Shown: positions 34,569 to 43,287 of the stretch, piece after piece
Position numbering within the stretch: the stretch's first letter is position 1
How the letters are laid out: the number at the start of each line of letters is the position of its first letter
Origin: Planctomycetota bacterium
GTDB taxonomy: Bacteria > Planctomycetota > MHYJ01 > WSZJ01 > JACPWG01
Length of the DNA: 64,000 nucleotides
Direction of reading: 5' to 3'
Assembly (NCBI GenBank): GCA_016197205.1
Contig: JACPWG010000104.1
Location: forward strand, 62,001-126,000
The notes under the pieces: model-generated
Told to the model about the DNA's origin: nothing
Seen by the model: only the letters and a program-made list of their open reading frames with translations
Database searches by the model: none
Program-made: the position numbers and the translations under genes

Positions 34569-34841
34569 GAAATTCGCCACGGGCCGTTCGGTGTTTTCGG
34601 CGAGTTCGGTGGCTCGTGCTTTTCGGGTTCGCGCGCAGGGGCTCCGAAAGCTTGAACAGTCGTCGCGAAGCCGAACGGTAGGGATCCAAACGGTCGCCGC
34701 TTCGCCCCCCGCACCTCCCCACGCGCCCCTGCACTGGAACCGTCCCGTCCTCGGCGGGATTATCGGGCTTCACTCCTGTCCGCTTTCTGTCGATGTTTCT
34801 TGGAGGAATCAACTCCTTCGACAGCCAGGAGACGTCACGAC

Positions 34842-37040
34842 ATGCAGCCTGACAGGGTCGAATTCAAGACACCCGAAGAGATCGAGGGTTTCGGCGAAAA
34901 CTGCGGTTCGCATCCGCGCTTGATCGGCGCTTGCCCCGAGCCGGAGACGCGCGCGGCCAGACGAACTTGGGCCGCACTCGCGGTCGTGGGCTTCGCCGTC
35001 TTGTGTGGCGCCGTCCAGTTCTTCACTTCGCCCGGTCCGGAAACTCATGCTCCATCTCCCCCACTCCTGAGCGCTCCGATCGGACGGGAAACCGAGAGTG
35101 GCGCAGCCGTGTCGGGCGCGCGCCCCGAGCACGCGAGCGGCGTCGCCGTCGCAGCCGGCGCGCGCGCACCGGCTCCGACCTCCGTCCTCGCTCCCCCGGT
35201 CCCCATCGAGAGCCCCCCCGCGACGTCTCCCGCGGCAACGCCGGCGGAAGCGCAAGGAGCGGCGCCCTTGGGAAGGGTCGTCGAATCGCCCGAAAGTGCT
35301 GCTCCACCCGGGGCGGAAGCATCGTCGGCGAATAGGACCCCTGCGCCGCCAACGGCCGAAGAACTGGTTGCGCCGTCGCCGTCGCCTGCGACCTCGGCCT
35401 CCGAGCCTCCACCCGCGTCCGCTCCGGTCGCTCCGGTCGCGCCTTTGCCCCCGTCCGAACCCTCCGCGACCTGCGAGCGCGCTCCTTCGCCGGCCGGCAC
35501 TCCCCCCACTCCCTGGGTCGCGCCCCTCCCGCCTTGCACCGCGACCTTCACCTGGCATGGAGCCGACTCCGCGGCGTGCAGACTTCTCGCCTTCGCCCTG
35601 ACGTCGGCACCCGCCACTCCCGTCAGCTCGGCGATCGACTCCGTCCTCCATCCCGGCTGGAGCACGCGCAGGCTTGACCAGCCGAAAGCGGAGTTCCCGT
35701 GGACCTCCAATCCCTTGCTGTATCGAGCGGGCGGCGAGGCCCACGTCTTCTCGCAGGAGCTGAACTCGAGCGTCGTCGTTGTAACCGACCCGTCTTTCGC
35801 CCCCCTGGCCACTCCGCCTTTCGGCCCATCGGCGAGCACCTGGGTGGAGGGCGGGGTCACGATGGTGGGCTACGGCGCGGGGAACGCGGAACGACCGGTC
35901 CTCGCCCTCTGTGACGGCAAGCTGGTCCTGGCCTCCTCGCTGGAAATCTGTCGCAGCTTCCTGGCGGCGAGGCGGCCGCTCACGAGCTCCTCCCTCCCCC
36001 TGCCCTCGGCAGGGTGCGGCTCGTTCCGACTGGACGCCTTCCACACCTCGGGTTCCTGTCGAGGCTGGCTGGCTCTCGCAGGCTGCCCCACGGCCTACGA
36101 TTGGGAGACTCCACAAACGTGGGAGCTGGAAGGGAAGTGGAGTGCCGGGGAGGTCGAGCTGACCACGCGTCGTACGGACGTCGCGCAGCCGCAGGAGGAG
36201 GTCGTCTCTCCCGGGCCTTCGGGCGGAACGGCACGCGCGGTTCTCGAACGCCTGTGGCGGGACCGTACGCCGGGGCTGGCGCTTTTCCGGCTCGCGCAGC
36301 CGGGTCGGTTCGGCGCGTTGAGCCTGCCCACGCTCGGGCTCGCGGAAGAGGCGGGCAGCCTCCTTTTGCGCGCGGCTGCGCCGGCCCGGGTGGGGAACGG
36401 CGCGGCCGAGACTCCCGACGGACAAGCCTCGAACCCTCCGGTTCCGCCCCCCCCTCCGGCGACGCCGTGGCGCTTCGGCGGGGTGGCGAGGTTCGTGTTT
36501 GCACGGGGGACGTCGGGGCCCGCGCGGTTCGGCTCGGGCATGGCGCTCGAGCTGCTGGGAGGGCTTCCCCCCGGCGGCACGCCCCTGGCCGATTGGCTCT
36601 CGGGCGTGGTGGGGCTCCAGTTGAAGTCCGTCCAGGCGCGGAGTGCACCGTGGGACGAGCTGGTGGCCCTGCGTGCGCCGTTCCTCGATCATCCAGATGT
36701 TTTTTTTGCGCGTCGTGACGACCTCCTGGTGTCGAGCGAGGACGAGGAGGGGCTGAAGTGGGCGGCGGGAGTGCTGGAGGGGGCCGCGTCGGGGCCCGAC
36801 GGCGCGGAAGCGGGCGCTGCGACGCCGGAGTGGAGGGGCTTTTGGGACGGCGAGGCGGGCGGGGTCGATCCCGCGACGCAGGCCGGGCAGGCGGAGCTGC
36901 GGTCCGCCCTGGGATTGGACCTCGACCCCTTGCTCCAGGCCCTCCACGAGGGTACGGTCGTCCAAGTCCGTCGCGAGGCCCGTCGGGACTCGACCGGGCG
37001 ACCGGAGCTGCTGACGCGGTACGCCCTGAAGACCCGGTAA
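34842..37040 (+). CDS. Membrane-anchored protein with long Pro/Ala linker, unrecognised
   Basis: The 732-residue product has one membrane segment at about residues 39-57, then a disordered Pro/Ala/Ser linker of about 180 residues, then about 500 residues of mixed alpha/beta sequence containing several cysteines (for example S-C-R-G-W-L-A-L-A-G-C). The pattern A-L-C-D-G-K-L-V-L-A-S-S is reminiscent of DUF3352-type proteins, but the match is weak. The ATG at 34842 has AGGAG ten bases upstream; a TTG at 34800 would add 14 residues. It stands alone between two repeat-rich gaps. No function is assigned. Confidence 0.65.
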   Translation: MQPDRVEFKTPEEIEGFGENCGSHPRLIGACPEPETRAARRTWAALAVVGFAVLCGAVQFFTSPGPETHAPSPPLLSAPIGRETESGAAVSGARPEHASGVAVAAGARAPAPTSVLAPPVPIESPPATSPAATPAEAQGAAPLGRVVESPESAAPPGAEASSANRTPAPPTAEELVAPSPSPATSASEPPPASAPVAPVAPLPPSEPSATCERAPSPAGTPPTPWVAPLPPCTATFTWHGADSAACRLLAFALTSAPATPVSSAIDSVLHPGWSTRRLDQPKAEFPWTSNPLLYRAGGEAHVFSQELNSSVVVVTDPSFAPLATPPFGPSASTWVEGGVTMVGYGAGNAERPVLALCDGKLVLASSLEICRSFLAARRPLTSSSLPLPSAGCGSFRLDAFHTSGSCRGWLALAGCPTAYDWETPQTWELEGKWSAGEVELTTRRTDVAQPQEEVVSPGPSGGTARAVLERLWRDRTPGLALFRLAQPGRFGALSLPTLGLAEEAGSLLLRAAAPARVGNGAAETPDGQASNPPVPPPPPATPWRFGGVARFVFARGTSGPARFGSGMALELLGGLPPGGTPLADWLSGVVGLQLKSVQARSAPWDELVALRAPFLDHPDVFFARRDDLLVSSEDEEGLKWAAGVLEGAASGPDGAEAGAATPEWRGFWDGEAGGVDPATQAGQAELRSALGLDLDPLLQALHEGTVVQVRREARRDSTGRPELLTRYALKTR

Positions 37041-37207
37041 CGGGAAGGGGCGGGAGTGCGTGTTGGGGGGCGGCGCGCCGGGCGGCAGGGCCCCGCGCGG
37101 CCTGGGGACATTCCAAGAAAAGACCGGCGCCGCAAGAGCCATTCTCCTCGCGGGGGCGCCGGGCCGCCGCAGGACGCTCCGGCCCTCCTGCGGACGCTTC
37201 GAAAACC

Positions 37208-37360
37208 GGCATGGTTCAAACCGGGGTAACACCCTTCGCCCGCTCAAGGGGAGCAAAACGGGGACATGACCTGAATTCCGGAAAGAGCTTACGAGCAATC
37301 GAGGACGTTTCTGGAATTCAGGATCGTGTCCCCCGTCTTGCGGCCGGTTTGAACCATGCC
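37208..37360. mobile_element. Family A element, copy 4, with an inner REP-like hairpin
   Basis: The ends are perfect 17-base inverted repeats, GGCATGGTTCAAACCGG and CCGGTTTGAACCATGCC. Inside, GGGGACATGACCTGAATTCC (37260-37279) faces GGAATTCAGGATCGTGTCCCC-like sequence (to 37333). The inner GGGGACA/TGTCCCC form resembles REP sequences mobilised by Y1 REP-associated transposases; no such gene is in the window. Confidence 0.7.
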
Positions 37361-37406
37361 CGAAACCCCCTCCTCCGCTTGCCGGTTTCCCCTGTGGGCT
37401 CGGTCG

Positions 37407-37435
37407 TTGACAACTCGGCGGGCGGCCCCTATAAT
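37407..37435 (+). promoter_or_regulatory. Consensus promoter of the pilus genes
   Basis: TTGACA (37407-37412) and TATAAT (37430-37435) with a 17-base spacer match the housekeeping consensus exactly. The first gene starts 120 bases downstream. Confidence 0.8.
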
Positions 37436-37557
37436 GTGCCACTTGGCGTCTCCCTCCCCCCTGGCAAGGGGTCGTGTACCCCTGGGGAGGATGGCCCAAA
37501 CCGTGCCCGCTCAGCTCGCGTTGAGTTGCATTGCATCGCGTCGCGTACGGAGGACGA

Positions 37558-38022
37558 ATGGTGAATTTTGCCCGACTGACGAAGAAGCGTCTCGGGGAAA
37601 TGCTCCTCGAAGAGGGGCTGATCACCGAGGAGCACATCAACGAGGCCCTGAAGCGACAGCAGGAGTCCGGAGAGCTGCTCGGCGTGGTGCTGGTCAAGCT
37701 CGGGTACACGTCCGAGATGGAAATCGCCCGGGTCCTCGCCACGCAGTACGCCCTTCCGTACATCAACGCCGCGAACTACTTCATCACCAAGGACCTTGTC
37801 GACCTCATCCCGGCCGAGATGCTGATCGAAAACCAGATCGTGCCGCTGGACAAGATCGGGAACTCGCTCATCCTGGCGGTTTCCGGCCACTTGAATGAAA
37901 AGATCTTCGAAGAAATCGAGCGGATGACCTCCTGCCAGCTCTTCCTGTACGTGAGCCCCGCCTCGCAGGTGGTGCAGGCTCTCCGCACCCACTATGCCGA
38001 TGGGACCGCGCCGGCCCGCTAG
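37558..38022 (+). CDS. Stand-alone MshEN-domain protein
   Basis: The 154-residue protein matches the N-terminal domain of PilB/MshE/GspE ATPases. It has a helical part R-L-G-E-M-L-L-E-E-G-L-I-T-E-E-H-I and the second half ending in L-A-V-S-G-H-L-N. In MshE this domain binds cyclic di-GMP, through R-L-G-x-x-L motifs like the one here. It has no ATPase domain. The ATG at 37558 is preceded by GGAGGA. It is the first gene of the pil run, 36 bases before pilB, and could act as a separate regulator of the motor. Confidence 0.75.
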   Translation: MVNFARLTKKRLGEMLLEEGLITEEHINEALKRQQESGELLGVVLVKLGYTSEMEIARVLATQYALPYINAANYFITKDLVDLIPAEMLIENQIVPLDKIGNSLILAVSGHLNEKIFEEIERMTSCQLFLYVSPASQVVQALRTHYADGTAPAR

Positions 38023-38058
38023 CCGGACGCGCGCGTCGTCGTTTGGAGAGGCTCCCCG

Positions 38059-39774
38059 ATGAAAAGCTCCTTCGACAAGAAGGTCCGTAACGTCGTCGTG
38101 AAGCGCGGCCTCCTGCCGGAGCCCAAGGCGAAAGAGGCCGAGGAGATCTCGAACAAGGAGGACAAGTCCTTCTCGGACGTCCTCATCGAGCACGGCTTCG
38201 TCTCGGAGCCCGACCTCATCTCGACGATTGCGCTCGAGATGAACATCCCGCCCATCGACGTGGAGAAGGTGGAGCCGGACGAGAAGGCGCGCGGGACGCT
38301 CGACCAGAACCTGGCGACGTACTACGGCGTCCTGCCCATTGCGCGGGTGGGGAAGCTGCTGACGCTCGCGGTGGCGAACCCGTTCGACATTCTGAAGCTG
38401 GACGACATCCGGGTGGTGACGGAGTGCGAGATCCGTCCCGTGGTGAGCACCGAGCGTTCGATCCGGAAGGTGATCCAGAAAGTGTATGCGAACGGCGAGC
38501 AGGAGATGCGGGACCTCATCGACAAGACGAGCGCGCCGGAGGTGGAGCTCACGCAGGAACCGGAGGAGGAGGACGACGCCGACATCTCGAAGCTGACGGA
38601 GGCGTCGGGGGATTCGCCGGTCATCAAGCTGGTGAACATGATCCTGTCGCAGGCGCTGCGCGACGGCGCGTCGGACATCCACATCGAGCCGTTCGAAAAG
38701 GCGATCCGCGTCCGGTACCGGCAGGACGGGGTCCTGCGGGCGACCTTCGCCCCGCCGAAGAAGATGCTTGGGGCGATCGTCTCCCGCATCAAGATCATGG
38801 CCTCCCTGGACATCGCGGAGCGGCGCATCCCGCAGGACGGCAAGTTCAAGATGAATCAGGAGGGGCGCCAGGTCGACTTCCGCGTGTCGATCCTGCCGAG
38901 CGTACACGGCGAGAAGGTCGTCATGCGGATCCTGGACTCGTCGGCCGCGGCGCGCCGGCTGGACCAGCTCGGCTTCGAGCCGCAATCGCTCGACGCGATG
39001 CGACGCGGGTGCGCCGCGTCGTACGGCATGCTCTTGATCACGGGGCCGACCGGGAGCGGCAAGTCGACGACGCTCTACTCGATGATCCAGGAAGTGAAGT
39101 CCGACGAAGACAACATCGTGACGGTCGAGGACCCCGTGGAGTACCAGATGGACGGGGTGATCCAGGTGCCGGTCTCGACGAAGCGCGGGCTGACGTTCGC
39201 ATCGGCGCTGCGGTCGATCCTGCGCCAGGACCCGGACACGATCATGATCGGCGAGATCCGGGACTTCGAAACGGCGGACATCGCGGTGAAGGCGGCCATC
39301 ACCGGGCACCTGGTGCTGTCGACGTTGCACACGAACGATGCGGCCTCCAGCATTTCCCGGCTGTTGGACATGGGGATCGACCCCTTCATGGTGGCCTCGT
39401 CCACCGTCCTCGTCGCCGCGCAAAGGCTCGCGCGCCGCCTCTGCGACCATTGCAAGCAGCCGGTGCAGGTGCCGCCCGACCGGCTCGCGGCCGTCGGCTT
39501 CTCCCCCCAGGAGGCCCGCGGGGGCACCATCTATCGCGCGGTCGGCTGCGGCCGATGCGCCAACGGCTACAAGGGGCGGTTCGCGCTCCTGGAGGTCATG
39601 GAACTCGACGAGGAGCTGCGCCGCATGATCCTGAACGGCGCCTCCGCCCTCGACTTCAAGGAGTACTCGATCAAGAAGCGGGGCATGATCTCGCTCCGCA
39701 GGTGCGGCGTGCTGAACGCGCTCCGCGGGGTCACGAGCGTGGAAGAAGTGCTCCGCAACACGATGAACGATTGA
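38059..39774 (+). CDS. pilB: Type IV pilus assembly / type II secretion ATPase
   Basis: The 571-residue hexameric ATPase has an MshEN domain (about 1-145), Walker A G-P-T-G-S-G-K-S-T at 329-337, an Asp box around 354-361, Walker B I-M-I-G-E-I-R-D at 395-402, a His box around 416-424, and a zinc finger starting C462-D-H-C465 with a later C-G-R-C. It powers pilin polymerisation from the cytoplasm. The order with pilC 10 bases downstream is typical. Whether the machine is a pilus or a secretion pseudopilus cannot be told without pilin genes. Confidence 0.92.
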   Translation: MKSSFDKKVRNVVVKRGLLPEPKAKEAEEISNKEDKSFSDVLIEHGFVSEPDLISTIALEMNIPPIDVEKVEPDEKARGTLDQNLATYYGVLPIARVGKLLTLAVANPFDILKLDDIRVVTECEIRPVVSTERSIRKVIQKVYANGEQEMRDLIDKTSAPEVELTQEPEEEDDADISKLTEASGDSPVIKLVNMILSQALRDGASDIHIEPFEKAIRVRYRQDGVLRATFAPPKKMLGAIVSRIKIMASLDIAERRIPQDGKFKMNQEGRQVDFRVSILPSVHGEKVVMRILDSSAAARRLDQLGFEPQSLDAMRRGCAASYGMLLITGPTGSGKSTTLYSMIQEVKSDEDNIVTVEDPVEYQMDGVIQVPVSTKRGLTFASALRSILRQDPDTIMIGEIRDFETADIAVKAAITGHLVLSTLHTNDAASSISRLLDMGIDPFMVASSTVLVAAQRLARRLCDHCKQPVQVPPDRLAAVGFSPQEARGGTIYRAVGCGRCANGYKGRFALLEVMELDEELRRMILNGASALDFKEYSIKKRGMISLRRCGVLNALRGVTSVEEVLRNTMND

Positions 39775-39784
39775 TCGAGGGGCG

Positions 39785-41014
39785 ATGCCGAACTTCAAGT
39801 ACCGGGCGCGGGCGGGGGACGGCAAGAGCGTCGAGGGGACGCTCACGGCTTCGACCGAGGCGGATGCGGCGGGCAGCTTGCGCCGGCAGAACCTGGTGGT
39901 CCTGTCGCTGGAGGAGCAGCGGGAAGCGGGGCGGATGGTCAAGGGGCTTTTCGGCGGGCCCCCCCGACCGCACGTCACGACGGGCGACCTCGCGATCTTC
40001 ACGCGCCAGCTCTCCACGATGATCTCGGCCGGCATCCCGCTCCTGGAAAGCCTGGAAATCCTCGAGGAGCAGGCCGAGGACCCCGGGTTCAAGCTGCGCG
40101 TCGCCGAGGTGGTCGCCAAGGTGCGCGGCGGCTCGGATTTCTCCGACTCCCTCTCCGAGCATCCCAAGCTCTTCTCGCGCATCTACGTCAGCATGGTCCG
40201 CTCCGGCGAGGCGAGCGGCCAGCTCGACACCATCCTGAAGCGCCTGGCCGAGTACATGGAGGCCAGCGAGGCCCTCAAGCGGGAGATCCGGTCGGCCATG
40301 ACCTATCCGACCGTTTCGCTCGCCCTCATCCTGGCGATCACCATCTCGCTCATGGTCTTCATCGTGCCGAAGTTCAAGGACATCTTCATCTCCATGGGCG
40401 TGGAGCTCCCGCTCCTCACCGACTACCTGCTCAAGACCAGCGACTTCATGCGGGACTATTTCCTCTTCTGGGTGGCCGGGTGCGTCGCGCTTTTTTTTGT
40501 GTTCCTCGCCTACAAGAAGACGCCGGCGGGGGAGAAGCAGTGGCACCGGTTCCTGTTGTACGTGCCGGTCTTCGGGCCGCTCTTCAAGAAGGTGGCCATC
40601 TCGAGGTTCGCCCGCACGTTCGCGACGCTCATCCAGAGCGGCGTGCCGATCCTGGGCGCCCTCGAAATCGTCGGGAACACCATCGGCAACCGGGTCCTCG
40701 AGGACGCGGTGAAAGAAGCGCGAGAGAGCGTGCGCCAGGGGGCGACGCTCGGCGAACCGCTGGCCAAGAGCAAGCAGTTTCCGCCCATGGTCACGCGGAT
40801 GATCGCCATCGGCGAGAAGGCGGGCTCGCTCGAACAGCTCCTGGAGAAGATCTCGGAGTTCTATGACCAGCAGGTGAAGGCCAGCGTGAAGGCGCTCACG
40901 TCGCTCATCGAGCCGCTGATGATCGCGGTCATGGGCTGCCTCGTGGGCGGCATCGTGCTGGCGATCTTCCTCCCCATCCTGAAGATCCAGGAGGCGGTGC
41001 GGCCGAAGCACTAG
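39785..41014 (+). CDS. pilC: Type IV pilus / type II secretion inner-membrane protein PilC/GspF
   Basis: The 409-residue protein has the two GspF domains: F-T-R-Q-L-S-T-M-I-S-A-G-I-P-L-L near residue 80 and F-A-R-T-F-A-T-L-I-Q-S-G-V-P-I near 280, each followed by membrane helices. It couples the ATPase to pilin assembly at the inner membrane. It starts ten bases after the pilB stop with GAGGGG upstream. The stop is followed directly by repeat sequence. Confidence 0.93.
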   Translation: MPNFKYRARAGDGKSVEGTLTASTEADAAGSLRRQNLVVLSLEEQREAGRMVKGLFGGPPRPHVTTGDLAIFTRQLSTMISAGIPLLESLEILEEQAEDPGFKLRVAEVVAKVRGGSDFSDSLSEHPKLFSRIYVSMVRSGEASGQLDTILKRLAEYMEASEALKREIRSAMTYPTVSLALILAITISLMVFIVPKFKDIFISMGVELPLLTDYLLKTSDFMRDYFLFWVAGCVALFFVFLAYKKTPAGEKQWHRFLLYVPVFGPLFKKVAISRFARTFATLIQSGVPILGALEIVGNTIGNRVLEDAVKEARESVRQGATLGEPLAKSKQFPPMVTRMIAIGEKAGSLEQLLEKISEFYDQQVKASVKALTSLIEPLMIAVMGCLVGGIVLAIFLPILKIQEAVRPKH

Positions 41015-41413
41015 TGGCGGATTGCTGATTGTAGATTGCTGATTGCTGATGGGTGCAGGACAACGCCCGGCCACGGTTGTGAGGTTCGCCACGAAGAGGA
41101 GCATGCCCCTGCGCTCGCGCGCATTGGGCCACGTTGAGTGGCGTCATCGTCGCTTGCCCGCCTGCGGCCCGTTCCTCACCGCTTCGAGGCCCGGCGTGCC
41201 TTACGAAGCGCCCCCTCGTGTTCGCCGTGCGACAGGCCGCAATCCGCAATCAGCAATCGGAATTGGGTGTGGCTACTTTTCGACGACAGCGCCCAGACCG
41301 CCTGAAGGCGGTACTACGAACAGTAGGTTCCGAGAGCAGCACCCACTGTTTGTAGTACCCCCTTCAGGGGGCCTACGAAAAGTAGCCACACCCATCAGAA
41401 ATCAGCAATCCCC
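41015..41413. other. Repeat-filled gap between pilC and the sensor kinase
   Basis: The gap opens with ATTGCTGATTGTAGATTGCTG-type repeats (41023-41048), has complementary CAATCAGCAATC near 41250 and 41398, and contains the 129-base element at 41265-41393. No gene is seen. Confidence 0.6.
41265..41393. mobile_element. 129-base MITE-like element, family B copy 1
   Basis: The ends are perfect 18-base inverted repeats beginning GGGTGTGGCTACTTTTCG. The sequence reads identical to 48902-49030. An inner palindrome with ACCGCCTGAAGGCGG belongs to the dispersed core repeat. No open frame. Confidence 0.8.
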
Positions 41414-43096
41414 ATGACGCTGCGTCGCTTCCCTCAGCCCGACCCCCGGCTGGTCGAAAAGCTCAAGTGGCTGCTTTTCATCCGCCTGGCGGTCGCCGTC
41501 GTCGGCATCGGGGCCGTCCTCCTCTCGCGCGCCGGCGTCTGGCGCTTCTCCCTCCTCGGCTTCGACGAGGCCTACGCCGTCCTCGTCACCGCCTGCTGCA
41601 TCAACCTCGTCTACCTGGTGAGCCTGCGCTGGGTCCGCGACGGCGAGCGGCACGTCCTCTTCCAGATCACCGTCGACGTCGTGCTCGAGGCCCTCCTCGT
41701 CTATTTCACCGGCGGCCTGCACTCGATCTTCACCTACCTGATCTTCGCGAGCGTCCTCGCCGCCGCGCTCCTCGTCTCGGCCGCCGCGGCGATGTTCTAC
41801 GCCTCGCTGGCCACCGTCCTCCTCTGCGCCATCACCCTCGTCTATTTCCTCTCCGGCCACTACCAGTTCCCGCTCCCACTCCTGTCCCGGGTCGAGTTCG
41901 GGACTGAGATCACGCGCGAACTCGCCACCATCCTGCCCTATCTCGTTTTCGTGAGCCTCTCGCTCCACCTCGTCGCCTTTCTCGCCGGCAAGTTGGCCGT
42001 GGAGTTGAGCCGGATCCGGATCGTCAATCGCGAGATCCTGCAGGGCATGCTGGACGGCGTGCTCGTGGCGGACAGCGGGGGACGGCTGGTTTTTTTTAAC
42101 GACCAGGCCCGGCGCCTCCTGGCCCTGCCGAACGACCGCCGGCCGGACCGGCCGGTCGGCGAAATCCTCGTCGAGGAGCCCTTGCAACCGCTCCGCGACG
42201 CCTTGCAGGACCGCCTGCCCCGCGAGTTCGAGCTGAAAATCAGCCACGCGGGCCGCGGGGAGGTCGCGCTCGACGTGCGGACCTCCACCCTGCCCGGGGA
42301 GCGCAACGAACCCCGTGGCATGATCGCGCTGGTGAGCGACGTGAGCATGCGCAAGATCCTCGACGAGGCCGTCAAGCGCTCCGAACGGCTGCAGGCCCTG
42401 TCCGAGCTGTCCGCGGGCGTCGCCCACGAGATCCGCAATCCGCTCGCCTCGATCTGCGGGGCGATCCAGGAGCTCGCGACGCTGAGCGGGCTGTCCGAGG
42501 ACGACCGGCGACTCATGGAGATCGTCCGGAAGGAATCCTCGCGTCTGGACCGCATCATCACCGATTTCCTGGAGTTCGCGCGTTCGCGCTCCTCGGGTTT
42601 CCAGGAGATCGACCTGGCGGAGGTGCTGCGGGAGGTCTCGGTGCTCCTGGCAAAGCGCGGCGACGGAAAGGGGGTGAAGGTCGAGGTCGAGGCGCCGGCG
42701 CATCTGCCGTTTCCGGGGGACGCCGAGCAGTTGAAGCAGGTGTTCTACAACCTGGGGTTGAACGCGCTGGAGGCCTCGAAGCAGGACGGGCGCGTCTGCC
42801 TCCGCGGCACGGCGCGCGCCTTGCCCGGCGCCGCCCACCTGGTCGAGAGCGCCGCGGAGGCGAAGCGGGCCTCCCGTGTCGGGACCGGCGTGCGCGTGGA
42901 CGTGATCGACGAGGGGCAAGGCATCGAGCCGGCCCTCATGGAGCGCCTCTTCGACCCGTTCTTCACCACAAAGCCGAAGGGGACGGGCATGGGCCTCGCC
43001 ATCGCCCACCGGATCGTCCAGGCCCACCGCGGCTACATCTCGGTTGAGAGCGAACCGAACCGGAGGACGGTGTTCAGCGTGTGGATGCCCACGTAG
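41414..43096 (+). CDS. PilS-like sensor histidine kinase
   Basis: The 560-residue kinase has about six membrane helices in the first 195 residues and almost no external domain, as in PilS. A PAS domain follows (about 205-310), then HisKA with H338 in G-V-A-H-E-I-R-N-P-L-A-S-I, and HATPase with N-L-G-L-N-A-L-E-A-S and G-T-G-M-G-L-A-I-A. The R-N-P-L-A-S-I form is typical of kinases paired with NtrC-type activators, but no such regulator is in the window. Location after pilC suggests control of pilus genes; regulation by repeats between them is unknown. Confidence 0.85.
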   Translation: MTLRRFPQPDPRLVEKLKWLLFIRLAVAVVGIGAVLLSRAGVWRFSLLGFDEAYAVLVTACCINLVYLVSLRWVRDGERHVLFQITVDVVLEALLVYFTGGLHSIFTYLIFASVLAAALLVSAAAAMFYASLATVLLCAITLVYFLSGHYQFPLPLLSRVEFGTEITRELATILPYLVFVSLSLHLVAFLAGKLAVELSRIRIVNREILQGMLDGVLVADSGGRLVFFNDQARRLLALPNDRRPDRPVGEILVEEPLQPLRDALQDRLPREFELKISHAGRGEVALDVRTSTLPGERNEPRGMIALVSDVSMRKILDEAVKRSERLQALSELSAGVAHEIRNPLASICGAIQELATLSGLSEDDRRLMEIVRKESSRLDRIITDFLEFARSRSSGFQEIDLAEVLREVSVLLAKRGDGKGVKVEVEAPAHLPFPGDAEQLKQVFYNLGLNALEASKQDGRVCLRGTARALPGAAHLVESAAEAKRASRVGTGVRVDVIDEGQGIEPALMERLFDPFFTTKPKGTGMGLAIAHRIVQAHRGYISVESEPNRRTVFSVWMPT

Positions 43097-43287
43097 GATT
43101 GCTGGTTGCTGGTTGCTGGTTGCTGGTTGCTGGTTGACGGCCGCGGCGCCCTCGTTGTCGATGGTGCCTGCGAGTTGGAGTCCTGCGGAAGTGGGCGAAC
43201 GCGGGGGAGGCCCACTCAGCCCGCTCGCCTGCGTCGGTAATCAGCAATCAGCAATTAGAAATCAGCAATCCACTCGGGAGTTGACCC
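43097..43287. repeat. Tandem TTGCTGG repeat and complementary arms
   Basis: GGTTGCT is repeated five times at 43103-43136, directly after the kinase stop. Complementary CAGCAATC-rich sequence lies at 43238-43271, just before tldD, forming a large inverted repeat around about 100 bases. Confidence 0.6.

Larger units (their letters stand above)
33332..34841. other. 1.5 kb non-coding region
   Basis: No protein gene is supported here. From left to right it holds the cytochrome promoter, a strong plus-strand promoter (33702-33730), two stable hairpins, a long closing stem followed by eight T residues (33986-34138), and a family A element with another element inserted in it (34211-34568). Confidence 0.6.
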
